Shown: positions 15,227-23,192 of the stretch, piece after piece | How the letters are laid out: each line of letters opens with the position of its first letter | Numbering within the stretch: position 1 is the stretch's first letter | NCBI RefSeq assembly: GCF_014077005.1 | Contig: NZ_JACGVC010000034.1 | Span: 1 to 32,275 of the forward strand | Length of the DNA: 32,275 bases | Direction of reading: 5' to 3' | Origin: Colwellia sp. MB3u-45 | GTDB lineage: Bacteria; Pseudomonadota; Gammaproteobacteria; Enterobacterales; Alteromonadaceae | Notes under the pieces: generated by a model | What the model was told of the DNA's origin: nothing | What the model saw: only the letters and a program-made list of their open reading frames with translations | The model's database searches: none | Translations under genes and position numbers: made by a program

Positions 15227-16057
15227 ATGGACACTATTCAAAACTGGTTTGTCGATAACCAGCCGTTGTTGATCGATTTTGCGATTAAATTAATCGTTGC
15301 AGTAGCCATCATTATCGTCGGTAAGTTTATTGCCAAAATGGTTCGCCAAGGCGTAATCAAAGTTATGCGCCATAAGGGCATGGATGAAGCGATTATTTCC
15401 TTCATTAGTAGTTTGCTTTACGGTATGTTATTTTTCATTGTTATTGTTGCCGCTATATCACACTTAGGCTTTAACACCACGTCATTAGTCGCTATTGTTG
15501 GTGCCGCCGGTTTAGCGATAGGTCTAGCATTACAAGGTTCATTATCAAACTTTGCTTCGGGCGTATTACTGATTGTTTTTAAACCTTTTAAATCAGGCGA
15601 TTTTATCGAAGTCGCTGGTGTTGCCGGTATGGTTGAACAAATTTTAATATTCTCCACTCAATTGAGAACCGGGGATAATAAAACCGTTATTATCCCAAAT
15701 GGTGCGATCACTAGTGGCACTATTACCAATTACTCAACCAAAGCAACCAGAAGAATCGATTTAATCATCGGGGTAAGCTATGAAGCCGACCTGGCAAAAA
15801 CTAAAGCACTGTTACTCGCTATAGCCAGTGCCGACGAAAGAGTATTAAAAGACCAAGCAGTAACCGTAGGTGTATCAGCACTTGCTGACAGCAGCGTTAA
15901 TTTCGTGGTAAGACCTTGGGTTAACTCTGCAGATTACTGGCCAACTTACTACGATTTACTAGAAAAAATTAAAACTGAATTGGATAGCGCAGGTATCGAA
16001 ATCCCATTCCCACAATTATCTATTCACATGAATAAAGAGGAAAAAAATGAGTCATAA
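15227..16057 (+). CDS. mscS: Small-conductance mechanosensitive channel MscS
   Basis: MscS opens under membrane tension to release solutes during osmotic downshock. From ATG 15227 the protein is 276 residues (E. coli MscS 286). It has three predicted helices: about 12-37, about 57-80, and the pore-lining TM3 with GAAGLAIGLALQGSLSNFASG (about 92-112). After TM3 come the beta domain (SGDFIEVAGVAGMVEQI and the MscS signature IIPNGAITSGTITNYS) and the C-terminal vestibule. An in-frame ATG at 15167 would add 20 residues, but AGGA lies eight bases before 15227 and the MscS N-terminus begins there. It overlaps the next gene by 11 bases. Confidence 0.93.
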   Translation: MDTIQNWFVDNQPLLIDFAIKLIVAVAIIIVGKFIAKMVRQGVIKVMRHKGMDEAIISFISSLLYGMLFFIVIVAAISHLGFNTTSLVAIVGAAGLAIGLALQGSLSNFASGVLLIVFKPFKSGDFIEVAGVAGMVEQILIFSTQLRTGDNKTVIIPNGAITSGTITNYSTKATRRIDLIIGVSYEADLAKTKALLLAIASADERVLKDQAVTVGVSALADSSVNFVVRPWVNSADYWPTYYDLLEKIKTELDSAGIEIPFPQLSIHMNKEEKNES

Positions 16058-16829
16058 GTTATTATCAGCCGCATTATGTTGTGTATCACTAACATCGCTA
16101 GCAGAAGAAGCAAGCACACCAGTAGTAGTAGAGTCACCTTATACGGCTTCGGCAGAGTTAGGTATGCTTTTTAAAACAGGTGACACTAATAGTGCTGATA
16201 TTAAATCCGGTTTTGATTTTACTTACGAAGTTGATGATTGGAAATCCACAGTAACACTGGGCTTACTGGTCAAGAAGAGTGAGCAAGAAGATGAAAACGG
16301 TGAAGAACATTTTACCACCAGTGATCAAAAATGGACTGCTGTTGGCCAAACAAATTACAATATTGATACAGCGAGCCCAAACTATATCTATGGTAACGTT
16401 TCTTATGAAGATAATCGTTTTAGTAATTTCAAAAGCCAAAGTTCAGTTTCAACCGGTTGGGGTCGTCGTTGGTTCGAATCTAAACAAGCAACACTAGATG
16501 CCGATATTGGCCCAGGTTTCAAGCGCGACGTTATTCGCGAAACTGACCTTCAAGCAGAACAAACTAAATCTGCTTTTATTATTCAAGCCCAGGCTTTATA
16601 CAAGCGTCAAATAAATGAACACGTTTTATTTAAGCAATTAGTTGTCGCTAAGTACGCACCAAAAGCAGACGAAAATAGCACTTATAAAGCGAGAACATCA
16701 ATCACCACAAAGTTACTTGAAACTTTGCAGCTTAAGTTTAGCTTTACCTTAGATTACAACACTGATGTGGAAGATGACAAAGAAAATGTTAATACCGAAA
16801 CTGCCATGACTCTGGTCTACAGCTTCTAA
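16047..16829 (+). CDS. DUF481-family putative salt-induced outer-membrane protein
   Basis: DUF481 proteins (YdiY-like) are predicted small outer-membrane beta-barrels, in some cases named salt-induced; the exact role is not known. The 260-residue product has a signal peptide (about 1-19, cleavage near LTSLA). It then shows alternating aromatic/hydrophobic strands typical of barrels: YTASAELGMLFKTGDTNSAD at the start of the domain, WTAVGQTNYNIDT, VSTGWGRRWFES, and a final strand ending in Phe (TAMTLVYSF), the usual terminal residue for BAM recognition. AGAGG lies inside the end of mscS and the ATG overlaps it by 11 bases, implying coupled expression of an osmotic channel and an outer-membrane protein. 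Confidence 0.82.
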   Translation: MSHKLLSAALCCVSLTSLAEEASTPVVVESPYTASAELGMLFKTGDTNSADIKSGFDFTYEVDDWKSTVTLGLLVKKSEQEDENGEEHFTTSDQKWTAVGQTNYNIDTASPNYIYGNVSYEDNRFSNFKSQSSVSTGWGRRWFESKQATLDADIGPGFKRDVIRETDLQAEQTKSAFIIQAQALYKRQINEHVLFKQLVVAKYAPKADENSTYKARTSITTKLLETLQLKFSFTLDYNTDVEDDKENVNTETAMTLVYSF

Positions 16830-16861
16830 GTATTAAGCGCAATGAGTGATAACTTTGTTTT

Positions 16862-16899
16862 ATAAAGCCAGCATGTACACATGCTGGCTTTATTCTTTT
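16862..16899. terminator. Bidirectional terminator between DUF481 gene and znuB
   Basis: Arms ATAAAGCCAGCATGT and its exact complement (15 bp, 16862-16876 and 16879-16893) meet with almost no loop, so the real hairpin probably opens the inner two pairs. A T-rich run follows on the plus strand. It separates the convergent DUF481 and znuB genes. Confidence 0.88.
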
Positions 16900-16913
16900 T
16901 AGGTATTAAAACA

Positions 16914-17678
16914 TCACTGAGTTTTTAAAGCGACTTTACTGACTAGCCTAAAAACTACCGCACTTAAGGCTAATGTCGCCACAATCGCCGCACCACTGGG
17001 TAGGTCAAAACTGGCTGATAAACACAAACCAAATAAGTAACCCACTAAACCCACGCCATAAGCCCAGAGTAATACCCGTTTTGTCTGTAACTTATTAATC
17101 GCCAGTGCAGGTAATATTAAGGTACTAAACACAAGATAAACGCCAACAAGCTCAACCGATAATGTTATCACTAGCGCAAATATTAGATAGAAAGCTGCAC
17201 CATCTAATATCTTAGGCTTATAAAATATTAACGCCAAAATCGCACTATAGACCACAGTAGGTAACAACAATTGTTGCCAACTTACCCAGAGGATTTGTCC
17301 TGACATGAGCTGTTTAAGCAGTTCAGCGCCATGAGGGTCATTAGCTAACAATAACATAGCGGCCACGGCTGATAAGACGTAAAAGCACCCTATCATAGCT
17401 TCCAATTCTTCTGCCATATGCTTAGCTAACCAAGCAATAATGCCCGCTCCCGCTAAAGCAAATAGCGCTGGCATCCAAACATGTGCATAAGCAAGTTCAG
17501 CAATATCGTGATCCATACGCACAACAATAGCGCCTAAAGCAGCAATTTGGGCGATAGCTAAATCAATAAAAATAATGCCACGCTTTAATACTTGCTTACC
17601 TAGCACAACGTGGGTTGAAAGCACTAATATACCCGCAGCAAAGGCTGGCAATAATATGGTCAGTAATTCATAATCCAT
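16914..17678 (-). CDS. znuB: Zinc/manganese ABC transporter permease (ZnuB-like, ABC-3 family)
   Basis: An inner-membrane permease of the ABC-3 metal family. About 254 residues with seven to eight hydrophobic helices. Family features include GKQVLKRGIIFIDLAIAQIAALGAIV (about 28-53), LLKQLMSGQILWVSW, and GVYLVFSTLILPALAINKL, the conserved stretch after which most members couple to the ATPase. The track-like longest start is TTG at 17681; I chose the ATG one codon later (17678), seven bases after GAGGT. It follows znuA by 24 bases. No znuC ATPase gene lies next to it: a terminator and the convergent DUF481 gene come directly downstream, so the ATPase must come from elsewhere in the genome. Confidence 0.88.
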   Translation of the reverse strand: MDYELLTILLPAFAAGILVLSTHVVLGKQVLKRGIIFIDLAIAQIAALGAIVVRMDHDIAELAYAHVWMPALFALAGAGIIAWLAKHMAEELEAMIGCFYVLSAVAAMLLLANDPHGAELLKQLMSGQILWVSWQQLLLPTVVYSAILALIFYKPKILDGAAFYLIFALVITLSVELVGVYLVFSTLILPALAINKLQTKRVLLWAYGVGLVGYLFGLCLSASFDLPSGAAIVATLALSAVVFRLVSKVALKTQ

Positions 17679-17702
17679 CAAAGGTACCTCTAACAGCTAA
17701 TG

Positions 17703-18614
17703 CTATTTTTGTGTGCGATATGCTTGCGTCAATAAATCTAGAGTACTGTCATATAAGCTAAATAAGTCTTTACTTTGCTCATTACCGCCAACCGATAGTG
17801 GCAATACAATAACAGGTAAATTAGACTTTTCTGCTAACCAATTCGCGCCACGTTGGTCTTGATAAGACGCAATAATAATTGCCGCTATATCACCGTTGTC
17901 AGCCCGTTTTAACAAGCTTGCAAGATGGCTACTGGTTGGCGGCAAACCAGGTTTAGGCTCTAAGTCTGCTACTTGTTCAATATTGGCAAAGTCAAACAAA
18001 TAACGAAAACTTGAGTGATACGCGATCACTTTCATGCCTTGCAAACCACGCGCTTTTACTTGCCACTGGGTCATGGCTAATTGCCAACGTGCAGAAAAAC
18101 GACTTAACTGCTGTTGATACTTAGCACTTTGCTCTTCATCAAGTTGAATTAACTTATCTGTTAACGCTTGAGCAATAGTTAGCATACGCGGCGGCGAAAA
18201 ATGTACATGCGGATTACCTAAGCTATGTACATCGCCCATACTACGGTCGACATTGCTCATTTGATCTAAGGTTTTTACCTGCTCTGCCGCAAAAAACAAA
18301 CCTTTGTCTGTGCTACGCACTTGCACATTAGCTGCTTTCATTTGCAACATAGGTAACCAACCAACTTCTAATTCAGCACCGGCGCAGATAACCAGATCTG
18401 TTTGGCGCATTTTAGCAATCAAACTTGGCCGAGCTTGCACTTGATGTGGGTCTTGCATCGCGGTTGTAGCCGAGTATATACGAGCATCTGGCGCAAGTTC
18501 CTTGGCTAAAGCGGCGTACTCAGGCTCACAAGCAAAAATATTCATTTGCGCCAAAGCACCGTGACTTAAGGTCAGTAAAGCACTGCCTAATAGTAATTTA
18601 AAATTGATGCGCAC
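17703..18614 (-). CDS. znuA: Zinc ABC transporter substrate-binding protein (ZnuA-like)
   Basis: A periplasmic cluster A-I metal-binding protein that delivers Zn2+ (or Mn2+) to the permease. The 303 residues include a signal peptide (about 1-22, cleavage after GALA). Likely metal ligands are the His in DPHQ (about 57), the His in GNPHVHFSP (about 135-137), the His in AYHSSFRYLF (about 200) and an acidic residue in the last domain. The KPGLPPTSSHLASL segment and the backbone helix are typical. The His-rich loop of E. coli ZnuA is missing here; instead the His-rich segment is on the neighbouring barrel. Its start overlaps the end of the barrel gene by 17 bases. Zinc is the most likely metal, but Mn cannot be excluded. 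Confidence 0.88.
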   Translation of the reverse strand: MRINFKLLLGSALLTLSHGALAQMNIFACEPEYAALAKELAPDARIYSATTAMQDPHQVQARPSLIAKMRQTDLVICAGAELEVGWLPMLQMKAANVQVRSTDKGLFFAAEQVKTLDQMSNVDRSMGDVHSLGNPHVHFSPPRMLTIAQALTDKLIQLDEEQSAKYQQQLSRFSARWQLAMTQWQVKARGLQGMKVIAYHSSFRYLFDFANIEQVADLEPKPGLPPTSSHLASLLKRADNGDIAAIIIASYQDQRGANWLAEKSNLPVIVLPLSVGGNEQSKDLFSLYDSTLDLLTQAYRTQK

Positions 18615-19857
18615 TGTGAGCTCCCATTATCATAGTATATTGTAAAGTAACAACATTATCATTACTTTCAATTTCAAAACCCACATTACTTTGATGACTA
18701 AACTCCACTCTTACGGTAGAGAAGTGACTATTGTGCCAAGCAATACTGAGCTCAGTTTCCTTCAGTGTTTGTTGATCAAAGTGACCTTCATGCTGCAACT
18801 GACTATCTAACTTGCCATAGCGTAATCCTGCTGACCAATTTGGTGAAAATTGATACACTCCACTGACATACCAAGCTTCATGATAATCTTTACTATTAGC
18901 CTCCTCGTCATGATCTGCTGCTCCAGCAAATTCTTCATGCAGCTCTGGAACCATAAAATCACTGACTCTAAAGTATTCAGCACTGAGGGTTAAATGTTGA
19001 TATTTATAATTACCATCAGGTGCCCACTTATAAACAAAGTCAGTTATAAAAGTATTCTTCCCGGTATAACTTGCGCCATGGCCATGATCATGTTCATCTT
19101 CATGTCCCGCTTCTTCATGGCCTGCTTCTTCATGTTCCGCTTCTTCATGTTCTTCCGCTGTTAATTGGCCATTTTCATTGCGTAAATAACTCACCCCTAA
19201 CTGCCATGAACTTTCAATAGAGATATCGCCACCCATTTTAGTGAACGCGGTATAAACCCCTGTACTGTCAAACGCTCGTTCACCATGCTCGTCGGCCGCT
19301 CGAAGACTATCACCTGAAAAGGCTTCTACGCCCATAGTCCAATACAAATCCGTGGGGGCAATGTAACTAAATCTCAAGCCGTCGTCGAAGTAATGCCCAC
19401 CTAAAAATGCTCGATAAGCACTGGGTCTACTGGTAAAAGAGTCAGTATGAAGATGTTGGTTATTTAAATAACCAATGTCTGATAGGAATCGACCTGCACG
19501 TACAGTAAAGCCGTTGGGTAAGGCCATAGTTTGAACAAAGGCTTCTTCAACGATAACTTCTGTTTCACCATTATGTGACTCAAAAACCGTAGTCAGTTTA
19601 CCAAAGAACATATCATCAATACTGGCACTGAACGCCAATTCAGTTTCACCTAGCCCAAAACCTTTTGCCCGTTCAGTCATCAGGCGATCATCGCTTTGAT
19701 AATAGCCGTCTAAGACCGCACTAACAGTGAGGTTGGAAAGTGTCGGGGTTTGCGCTTGTGAAAGTAGTGGGAAAAAACTAGATATAACGATTGCTGCGCT
19801 AAATTTTATCGGCAAGTGTGCAGATAAGCGGGCAGGTAAAAATTGAAAATTTTTCAT
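18598..19857 (-). CDS. Outer-membrane beta-barrel with His-rich loop, probable zinc entry porin
   Basis: A 419-residue protein with a signal peptide (about 1-36, ending PLLSQAQ) and a porin-like barrel. Strands alternate aromatic and polar residues (LTVSAVLDGYYQSD, FTVRAGRFLSDIGYLNN, YFDDGLRFSYIAPTD, WSAGLRYGKLDSQL). Near residues 231-258 a low-complexity loop is almost all Glu, His, Gly and Asp (EEHEEAEHEE, then GHEDEHDHGHG). It has neither the size nor the plug domain of a TonB receptor. The last residue is Phe, as in barrels. Overlap with znuA points to passage of zinc across the outer membrane, with the loop gathering metal at the surface. The exact family was not identified; an OprD/OprP-like or DUF-type barrel is possible. 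Confidence 0.75.
   Translation of the reverse strand: MKNFQFLPARLSAHLPIKFSAAIVISSFFPLLSQAQTPTLSNLTVSAVLDGYYQSDDRLMTERAKGFGLGETELAFSASIDDMFFGKLTTVFESHNGETEVIVEEAFVQTMALPNGFTVRAGRFLSDIGYLNNQHLHTDSFTSRPSAYRAFLGGHYFDDGLRFSYIAPTDLYWTMGVEAFSGDSLRAADEHGERAFDSTGVYTAFTKMGGDISIESSWQLGVSYLRNENGQLTAEEHEEAEHEEAGHEEAGHEDEHDHGHGASYTGKNTFITDFVYKWAPDGNYKYQHLTLSAEYFRVSDFMVPELHEEFAGAADHDEEANSKDYHEAWYVSGVYQFSPNWSAGLRYGKLDSQLQHEGHFDQQTLKETELSIAWHNSHFSTVRVEFSHQSNVGFEIESNDNVVTLQYTMIMGAHSAHQF
19097..19156 (-). repeat. 15-bp tandem repeat encoding the His/Glu loop
   Basis: Four in-frame units of 15 bases (19097-19111, 19112-19126, 19127-19141, 19142-19156), first three differing at one to three positions, each encoding roughly A-G/E-H-E-E. 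Copy number could vary between strains without breaking the frame. Confidence 0.85.
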
Positions 19858-19986
19858 TGTTAAAAATCTCTAAAATAAATTAAATACAAATATCGTGTGC
19901 TAATAGACAGCAAACGCTTAATAAAACTTTAAATTGTAAAAAATACCAGTTTGACTATCGACGTTATCAACTAGGTATAAGATGTT

Positions 19987-20277
19987 TTAGAGTGTGAGAG
20001 GAGGGGCACGACTAAGGTAAGTAACACTATGAGTCAGTGTTACTATGGGTTGAATACTAGTGGTTTGTTCAATTGGTTGAGAAATAAACCCAAGTTTGAC
20101 GTCATGCTGCGGCAGTACTTGATCAAATTGATGCTGGTGAAAGCACAAAGTACAGTGAGTTGTAACACCATCATCAATATGTTCAACACTATGTGCAGCA
20201 GCAGCCACAGACAAAAATAACAATATAGCACTGAGCCATATTGCGACAAATCGCCTGTTAGTTACTGAAAAGTACAT
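19987..20277 (-). CDS. Small exported Cys/His protein, zinc-uptake accessory candidate
   Basis: A 96-residue product with a hydrophobic signal segment (WLSAILLFLSVAAAAHS, about 14-30). It is followed by potential metal ligands: HSVEH (29-33) and CTLCFHQHQFD (about 42-52), i.e. CxxC plus two His. Small proteins with this H..EH / CxxC layout, next to zinc ABC genes, are labelled zinc-uptake chaperones in Shewanella-like genomes; that is knowledge of the family, not a demonstrated function here. It is 129 bases upstream of the barrel gene, same strand, and probably heads the cluster. I saw no clear Zur box. Confidence 0.68.
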   Translation of the reverse strand: MYFSVTNRRFVAIWLSAILLFLSVAAAAHSVEHIDDGVTTHCTLCFHQHQFDQVLPQHDVKLGFISQPIEQTTSIQPIVTLTHSVTYLSRAPPLTL

Positions 20278-20355
20278 TTGTGCTACCTAATGAGTGAATG
20301 AATAAAATTCGATAATAGTGTACGCGACTTACAACTTATTTTGCAAGCAGAGCGC

Positions 20356-20381
20356 GTACCGTTTAACACAATTAACGGTAC
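20356..20381. other. Inverted repeat between djlA and the zinc cluster
   Basis: GTACCGTT (20356-20363) and AACGGTAC (20374-20381) are perfect reverse complements with a ten-base loop and no T-tract. It lies 79-104 bases upstream of the small Cys/His gene and 70-95 bases after djlA. It could be an operator or a weak djlA end signal. Confidence 0.4.
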
Positions 20382-20450
20382 TTCTATCGCAAGTGTTTAA
20401 GTAACCACACGGATGTCAGTGCGGTAACATGGTGATTTTTCTGGCTCTGA

Positions 20451-21260
20451 TCACTTGTTTTGTGCAGTGACTAACTCATAGGCGGCTTGAATGTCTTGCG
20501 CTTTTTGTTTAGCCGTCTCCATCATTTCAGGGGGTAAGCCTTTCGCGACTAATTTATCAGGATGATGCTGAGACATCAGTTTGCGGTAAGCTTTTTTAAT
20601 TTCGCTGGCTGAATTTTTATCCGTTACACCTAGCACTTTATAAGCATTTTCCAGTTGTTTTCCTGATTGCGCAAAACTATGATTTGAGCCACCTTGGCCT
20701 TGTTGATGAAAGTTTGCACCCGCAATAATCATTTCTAATAATTTATCTAACTCTTGCGCTGAGTAGCCTAAACCCTTAGCAATTTGGTGCAGTGCATCAC
20801 GTTCATCTTGCTCTAAACTGCCGTCGGCAAAGGCGACTTGAATTTGAATTTCTAAAAACAACAATAATAAATCTCGGCGATTACCTACTGCAGACTTTAA
20901 TTTTTTTAATTGTTCGCTCAGTGGAAAACCGGTAGTTTTACCGTCTCTAAATGCTTCTTGGGCTTGTTGGCGTAAGGCATCTTTTAACCCCAACTTATCC
21001 ATGTAGGCGTTGGCAAAAGCAATTTCATGTGGCGAAACCTGACCATCTGCTTTGGCCATATAGCCCATAACCGAAAAGCTACTATAAAAAAATGCCGCTT
21101 GACGTTCGGTATCACTTTTAGCGCCACCTAAAGCACTAAAATCTAGCCCTATGCCTTTATCAAAACGATGTCCAATCCATGCCCCTATTAATGCACCAAT
21201 AATACTCCTGCTTAGCATAAAACCAAACAAGAAACCTAAAACCTTACCCCAAATTCGCAT
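20451..21260 (-). CDS. djlA: Membrane-anchored DnaK co-chaperone DjlA
   Basis: DjlA is an inner-membrane J-domain protein that stimulates DnaK. The 269 residues (E. coli 271) contain an N-terminal transmembrane segment with the Gly dimerisation pattern (LGFLFGFMLSRSIIGALIGAWIGH, about 8-31), a central TerB-like helical domain (FSVMGYMAKADGQVSPHEIAFA ... FADGSLEQDERDALHQIA) and a C-terminal J domain (AYKVLGV, then HHPDKL with the essential HPD at about 231-233). A Gln/Gly/Ser linker joins them. It lies 36 bases downstream of murU in the same direction; its location next to lptD (with murU-amgK in between) is conserved. Confidence 0.94.
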   Translation of the reverse strand: MRIWGKVLGFLFGFMLSRSIIGALIGAWIGHRFDKGIGLDFSALGGAKSDTERQAAFFYSSFSVMGYMAKADGQVSPHEIAFANAYMDKLGLKDALRQQAQEAFRDGKTTGFPLSEQLKKLKSAVGNRRDLLLLFLEIQIQVAFADGSLEQDERDALHQIAKGLGYSAQELDKLLEMIIAGANFHQQGQGGSNHSFAQSGKQLENAYKVLGVTDKNSASEIKKAYRKLMSQHHPDKLVAKGLPPEMMETAKQKAQDIQAAYELVTAQNK

Positions 21261-21296
21261 TGTAAAACTCGATAATTAATTAACTGTAAAACTGTT

Positions 21297-21998
21297 TTAA
21301 ATAGTGTTTAGTCTAGCTAAACGTTCAGGTGTGCCAACATCAGTCCAGGCTGTGTCTGTCACACTCGCTGAGATTTTTTGCTGATCAGCAGCAGCTCTTA
21401 ACATCGGCGCTAAAGGTTGCACTGCATGTTGTGCCATTAAGGCTTTATGCCCGCTTGTGCTTTCTTGCTCAAAAAAGCTTTTTCTATAAAGCGCAATACC
21501 ACTAAAGGTGTAAGTGGCTTGCTGGTTATTTTTGGGATTAGCTAACATGCCCTTAACAAGTGCAAAGTCGCCTTGGCGATTGTGCTCTGGATTTTCAACT
21601 AACAGCAAGTGTGCGTTACAATTAGCGGATAACAATGGTAATTTTTTAAAATTATAGTCACAATAAATATCCGCATTAACCACCATGAATACGTCATCTT
21701 CATGCTCGGTTAACATCGGTAGTGCTTTAATAATTCCCCCCGCTGTTTCCAACGCTACCGGCTCTTCACTGTAGCTAATATCAGCCGAAAATTGCTTGCC
21801 GCAGCCAAGATAATCAACAATTTGTTGACCCAGCCAAGCGTGATTGATGACAATATTTTGAATACCCGCCGCGACTAAATTTTTGATGTGATATTCAATC
21901 AAGGGTATGCCGTTAACTTGCAGCAATGGCTTAGGGCAATCATCTGTTAGGGGCCGCATACGTTCGCCCCGGCCTGCGGCTAAGATCATCGCTTTCAT
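21297..21998 (-). CDS. murU: N-acetylmuramate-1-phosphate uridylyltransferase MurU
   Basis: MurU turns MurNAc-1-phosphate and UTP into UDP-MurNAc, allowing recovered peptidoglycan sugar to bypass the MurA step and thus fosfomycin. The 233-residue sugar nucleotidyltransferase has the signature ILAAGRGERMRPLTDDCPKPLL (about 5-26), the metal-binding Asp in VVNADIYCDY (about 109) and GTPERLARL at the C-terminus. The annotated activity is family knowledge; the short length and the neighbour amgK distinguish it from GlmU or mannose-1-phosphate enzymes. It starts 22 bases after amgK. Confidence 0.9.
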   Translation of the reverse strand: MKAMILAAGRGERMRPLTDDCPKPLLQVNGIPLIEYHIKNLVAAGIQNIVINHAWLGQQIVDYLGCGKQFSADISYSEEPVALETAGGIIKALPMLTEHEDDVFMVVNADIYCDYNFKKLPLLSANCNAHLLLVENPEHNRQGDFALVKGMLANPKNNQQATYTFSGIALYRKSFFEQESTSGHKALMAQHAVQPLAPMLRAAADQQKISASVTDTAWTDVGTPERLARLNTI

Positions 21999-22020
21999 GA
22001 AAAATCATCCAAAATTTAGT

Positions 22021-23040
22021 TTAAAATCCACTGCGTTTATTTACTGCGGGTATTACTCGTTTAGTGACTAACTCGTGCAAAAAACTGAGTTTATCATATT
22101 GTGCGCTAACATCTTGTATGTAGGTCAAAGTAAGTGGAATATCCGCTAAATACCCTGACTTGTTGTCTCTATGATGCAAGCGGGAAAAAATACCGCTAGC
22201 TTTTATATGGCGTTGTAGTCCGGTTAAATCAAACCAATATTGCCACTTTTCTTTGCTTAGGTTTTCATCAGGAAAATAGTTTTGTACTTGTTGACGATAA
22301 TCTTCCATCAATGGCGTTATTAACTGCTTAGGCCAACGTACGTAACAATCCTTAAGTAACGACACCAAATCATAAATAACCGGGCCTTTTACCGCATCTT
22401 GAAAATCAATAACACCCAGTTTATCATCGGCCAACAGCATAATATTTCGACTGTGATAGTCACGATGCATAAAAATCTTAGGCTGTGCAATAATGGCAGA
22501 AACCAGAACATCAAAACAAGCGCTTAATGCTATTTCTTCATCCGCAGTTAAATAAATACCTAAGTGTTTTTCTAACAACCATTCTTTAAATATTGCCAAT
22601 TCAGTTAGGATAAATGGGGCATTATAATCAGGCAATTTTGCAACGACTGCTTTTTTGCATTTAAGCATCTTGCTCAGCTCAATAATCGCTTTGGCGTAAT
22701 AATGCTGCATGTTTTCACTTGATAGTCTTTCAGCCAATACAGTGTCACCAAAATCACTCAGACAAAGAAAACCGGCTTCAAGGTCTGCCGCGATAATATT
22801 AGGCACATTGACCCCAAGCTCCTGCAAAATTTGCTGCACATCGACAAACGCTTGGTTATTTGATAATTTTACGGGTGCATCAACCGCTATATAGCACTGA
22901 CTTTGACTTTGATTATGATTATGAAAGCGAAAGTAACGTCGAAAACCTGCATCTCCAGTCAAGGGGATTAGGCTAATATTTTCCGCCGAAAAGTGACTTT
23001 CTAGCCACTGTAATAAATCTCTAGTTCTTAAGTTACTCAA
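22021..23040 (-). CDS. amgK: Anomeric MurNAc/GlcNAc kinase AmgK
   Basis: AmgK phosphorylates the anomeric carbon of N-acetylmuramic acid (and GlcNAc), feeding MurU. The 339-residue product belongs to the aminoglycoside-phosphotransferase fold: the catalytic loop FMHRDYHSRNIMLL (about 187-200) with the HRD-type Asp, then the metal-binding DFQDA (about 209-213). Only a TTG start at 23040 gives the conserved N-terminus RDLLQWLES, and the upstream AGAGCG is a weak ribosome binding site, so initiation may be inefficient. It is divergent from lptD across 152 bases. Confidence 0.88.
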   Translation of the reverse strand: MSNLRTRDLLQWLESHFSAENISLIPLTGDAGFRRYFRFHNHNQSQSQCYIAVDAPVKLSNNQAFVDVQQILQELGVNVPNIIAADLEAGFLCLSDFGDTVLAERLSSENMQHYYAKAIIELSKMLKCKKAVVAKLPDYNAPFILTELAIFKEWLLEKHLGIYLTADEEIALSACFDVLVSAIIAQPKIFMHRDYHSRNIMLLADDKLGVIDFQDAVKGPVIYDLVSLLKDCYVRWPKQLITPLMEDYRQQVQNYFPDENLSKEKWQYWFDLTGLQRHIKASGIFSRLHHRDNKSGYLADIPLTLTYIQDVSAQYDKLSFLHELVTKRVIPAVNKRSGF

Positions 23041-23192
23041 TGAAATATCGCTCTAAAAAAAATTATGCCAATGATTCTGCCAATATAACTAATTAGCAGA
23101 CTAATGAAAATTGCTATATTATTGCTATTAGCGGTAAAATGCCGTTCTAAATCTAGGCTTTGTATTTTTCAAGTTAATTACCCGGACCATAA

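Noticed and set aside
19858-19986. Zur box before the barrel gene
   Set aside because: No match to the usual palindromic GTTATA-type Zur site in this gap; nor was one seen before the small Cys/His gene.
20029-20220. Plus-strand 63-residue ORF opposite the small Cys/His gene
   Set aside because: It is a shadow frame; the minus-strand reading has a signal peptide, metal-ligand motifs and a fitting operon position.
20410-20436. Imperfect hairpin GTAACCACAC / GTGCGGTAAC as a djlA terminator
   Set aside because: Two of ten pairs are mismatched and no T-tract follows on the minus strand.
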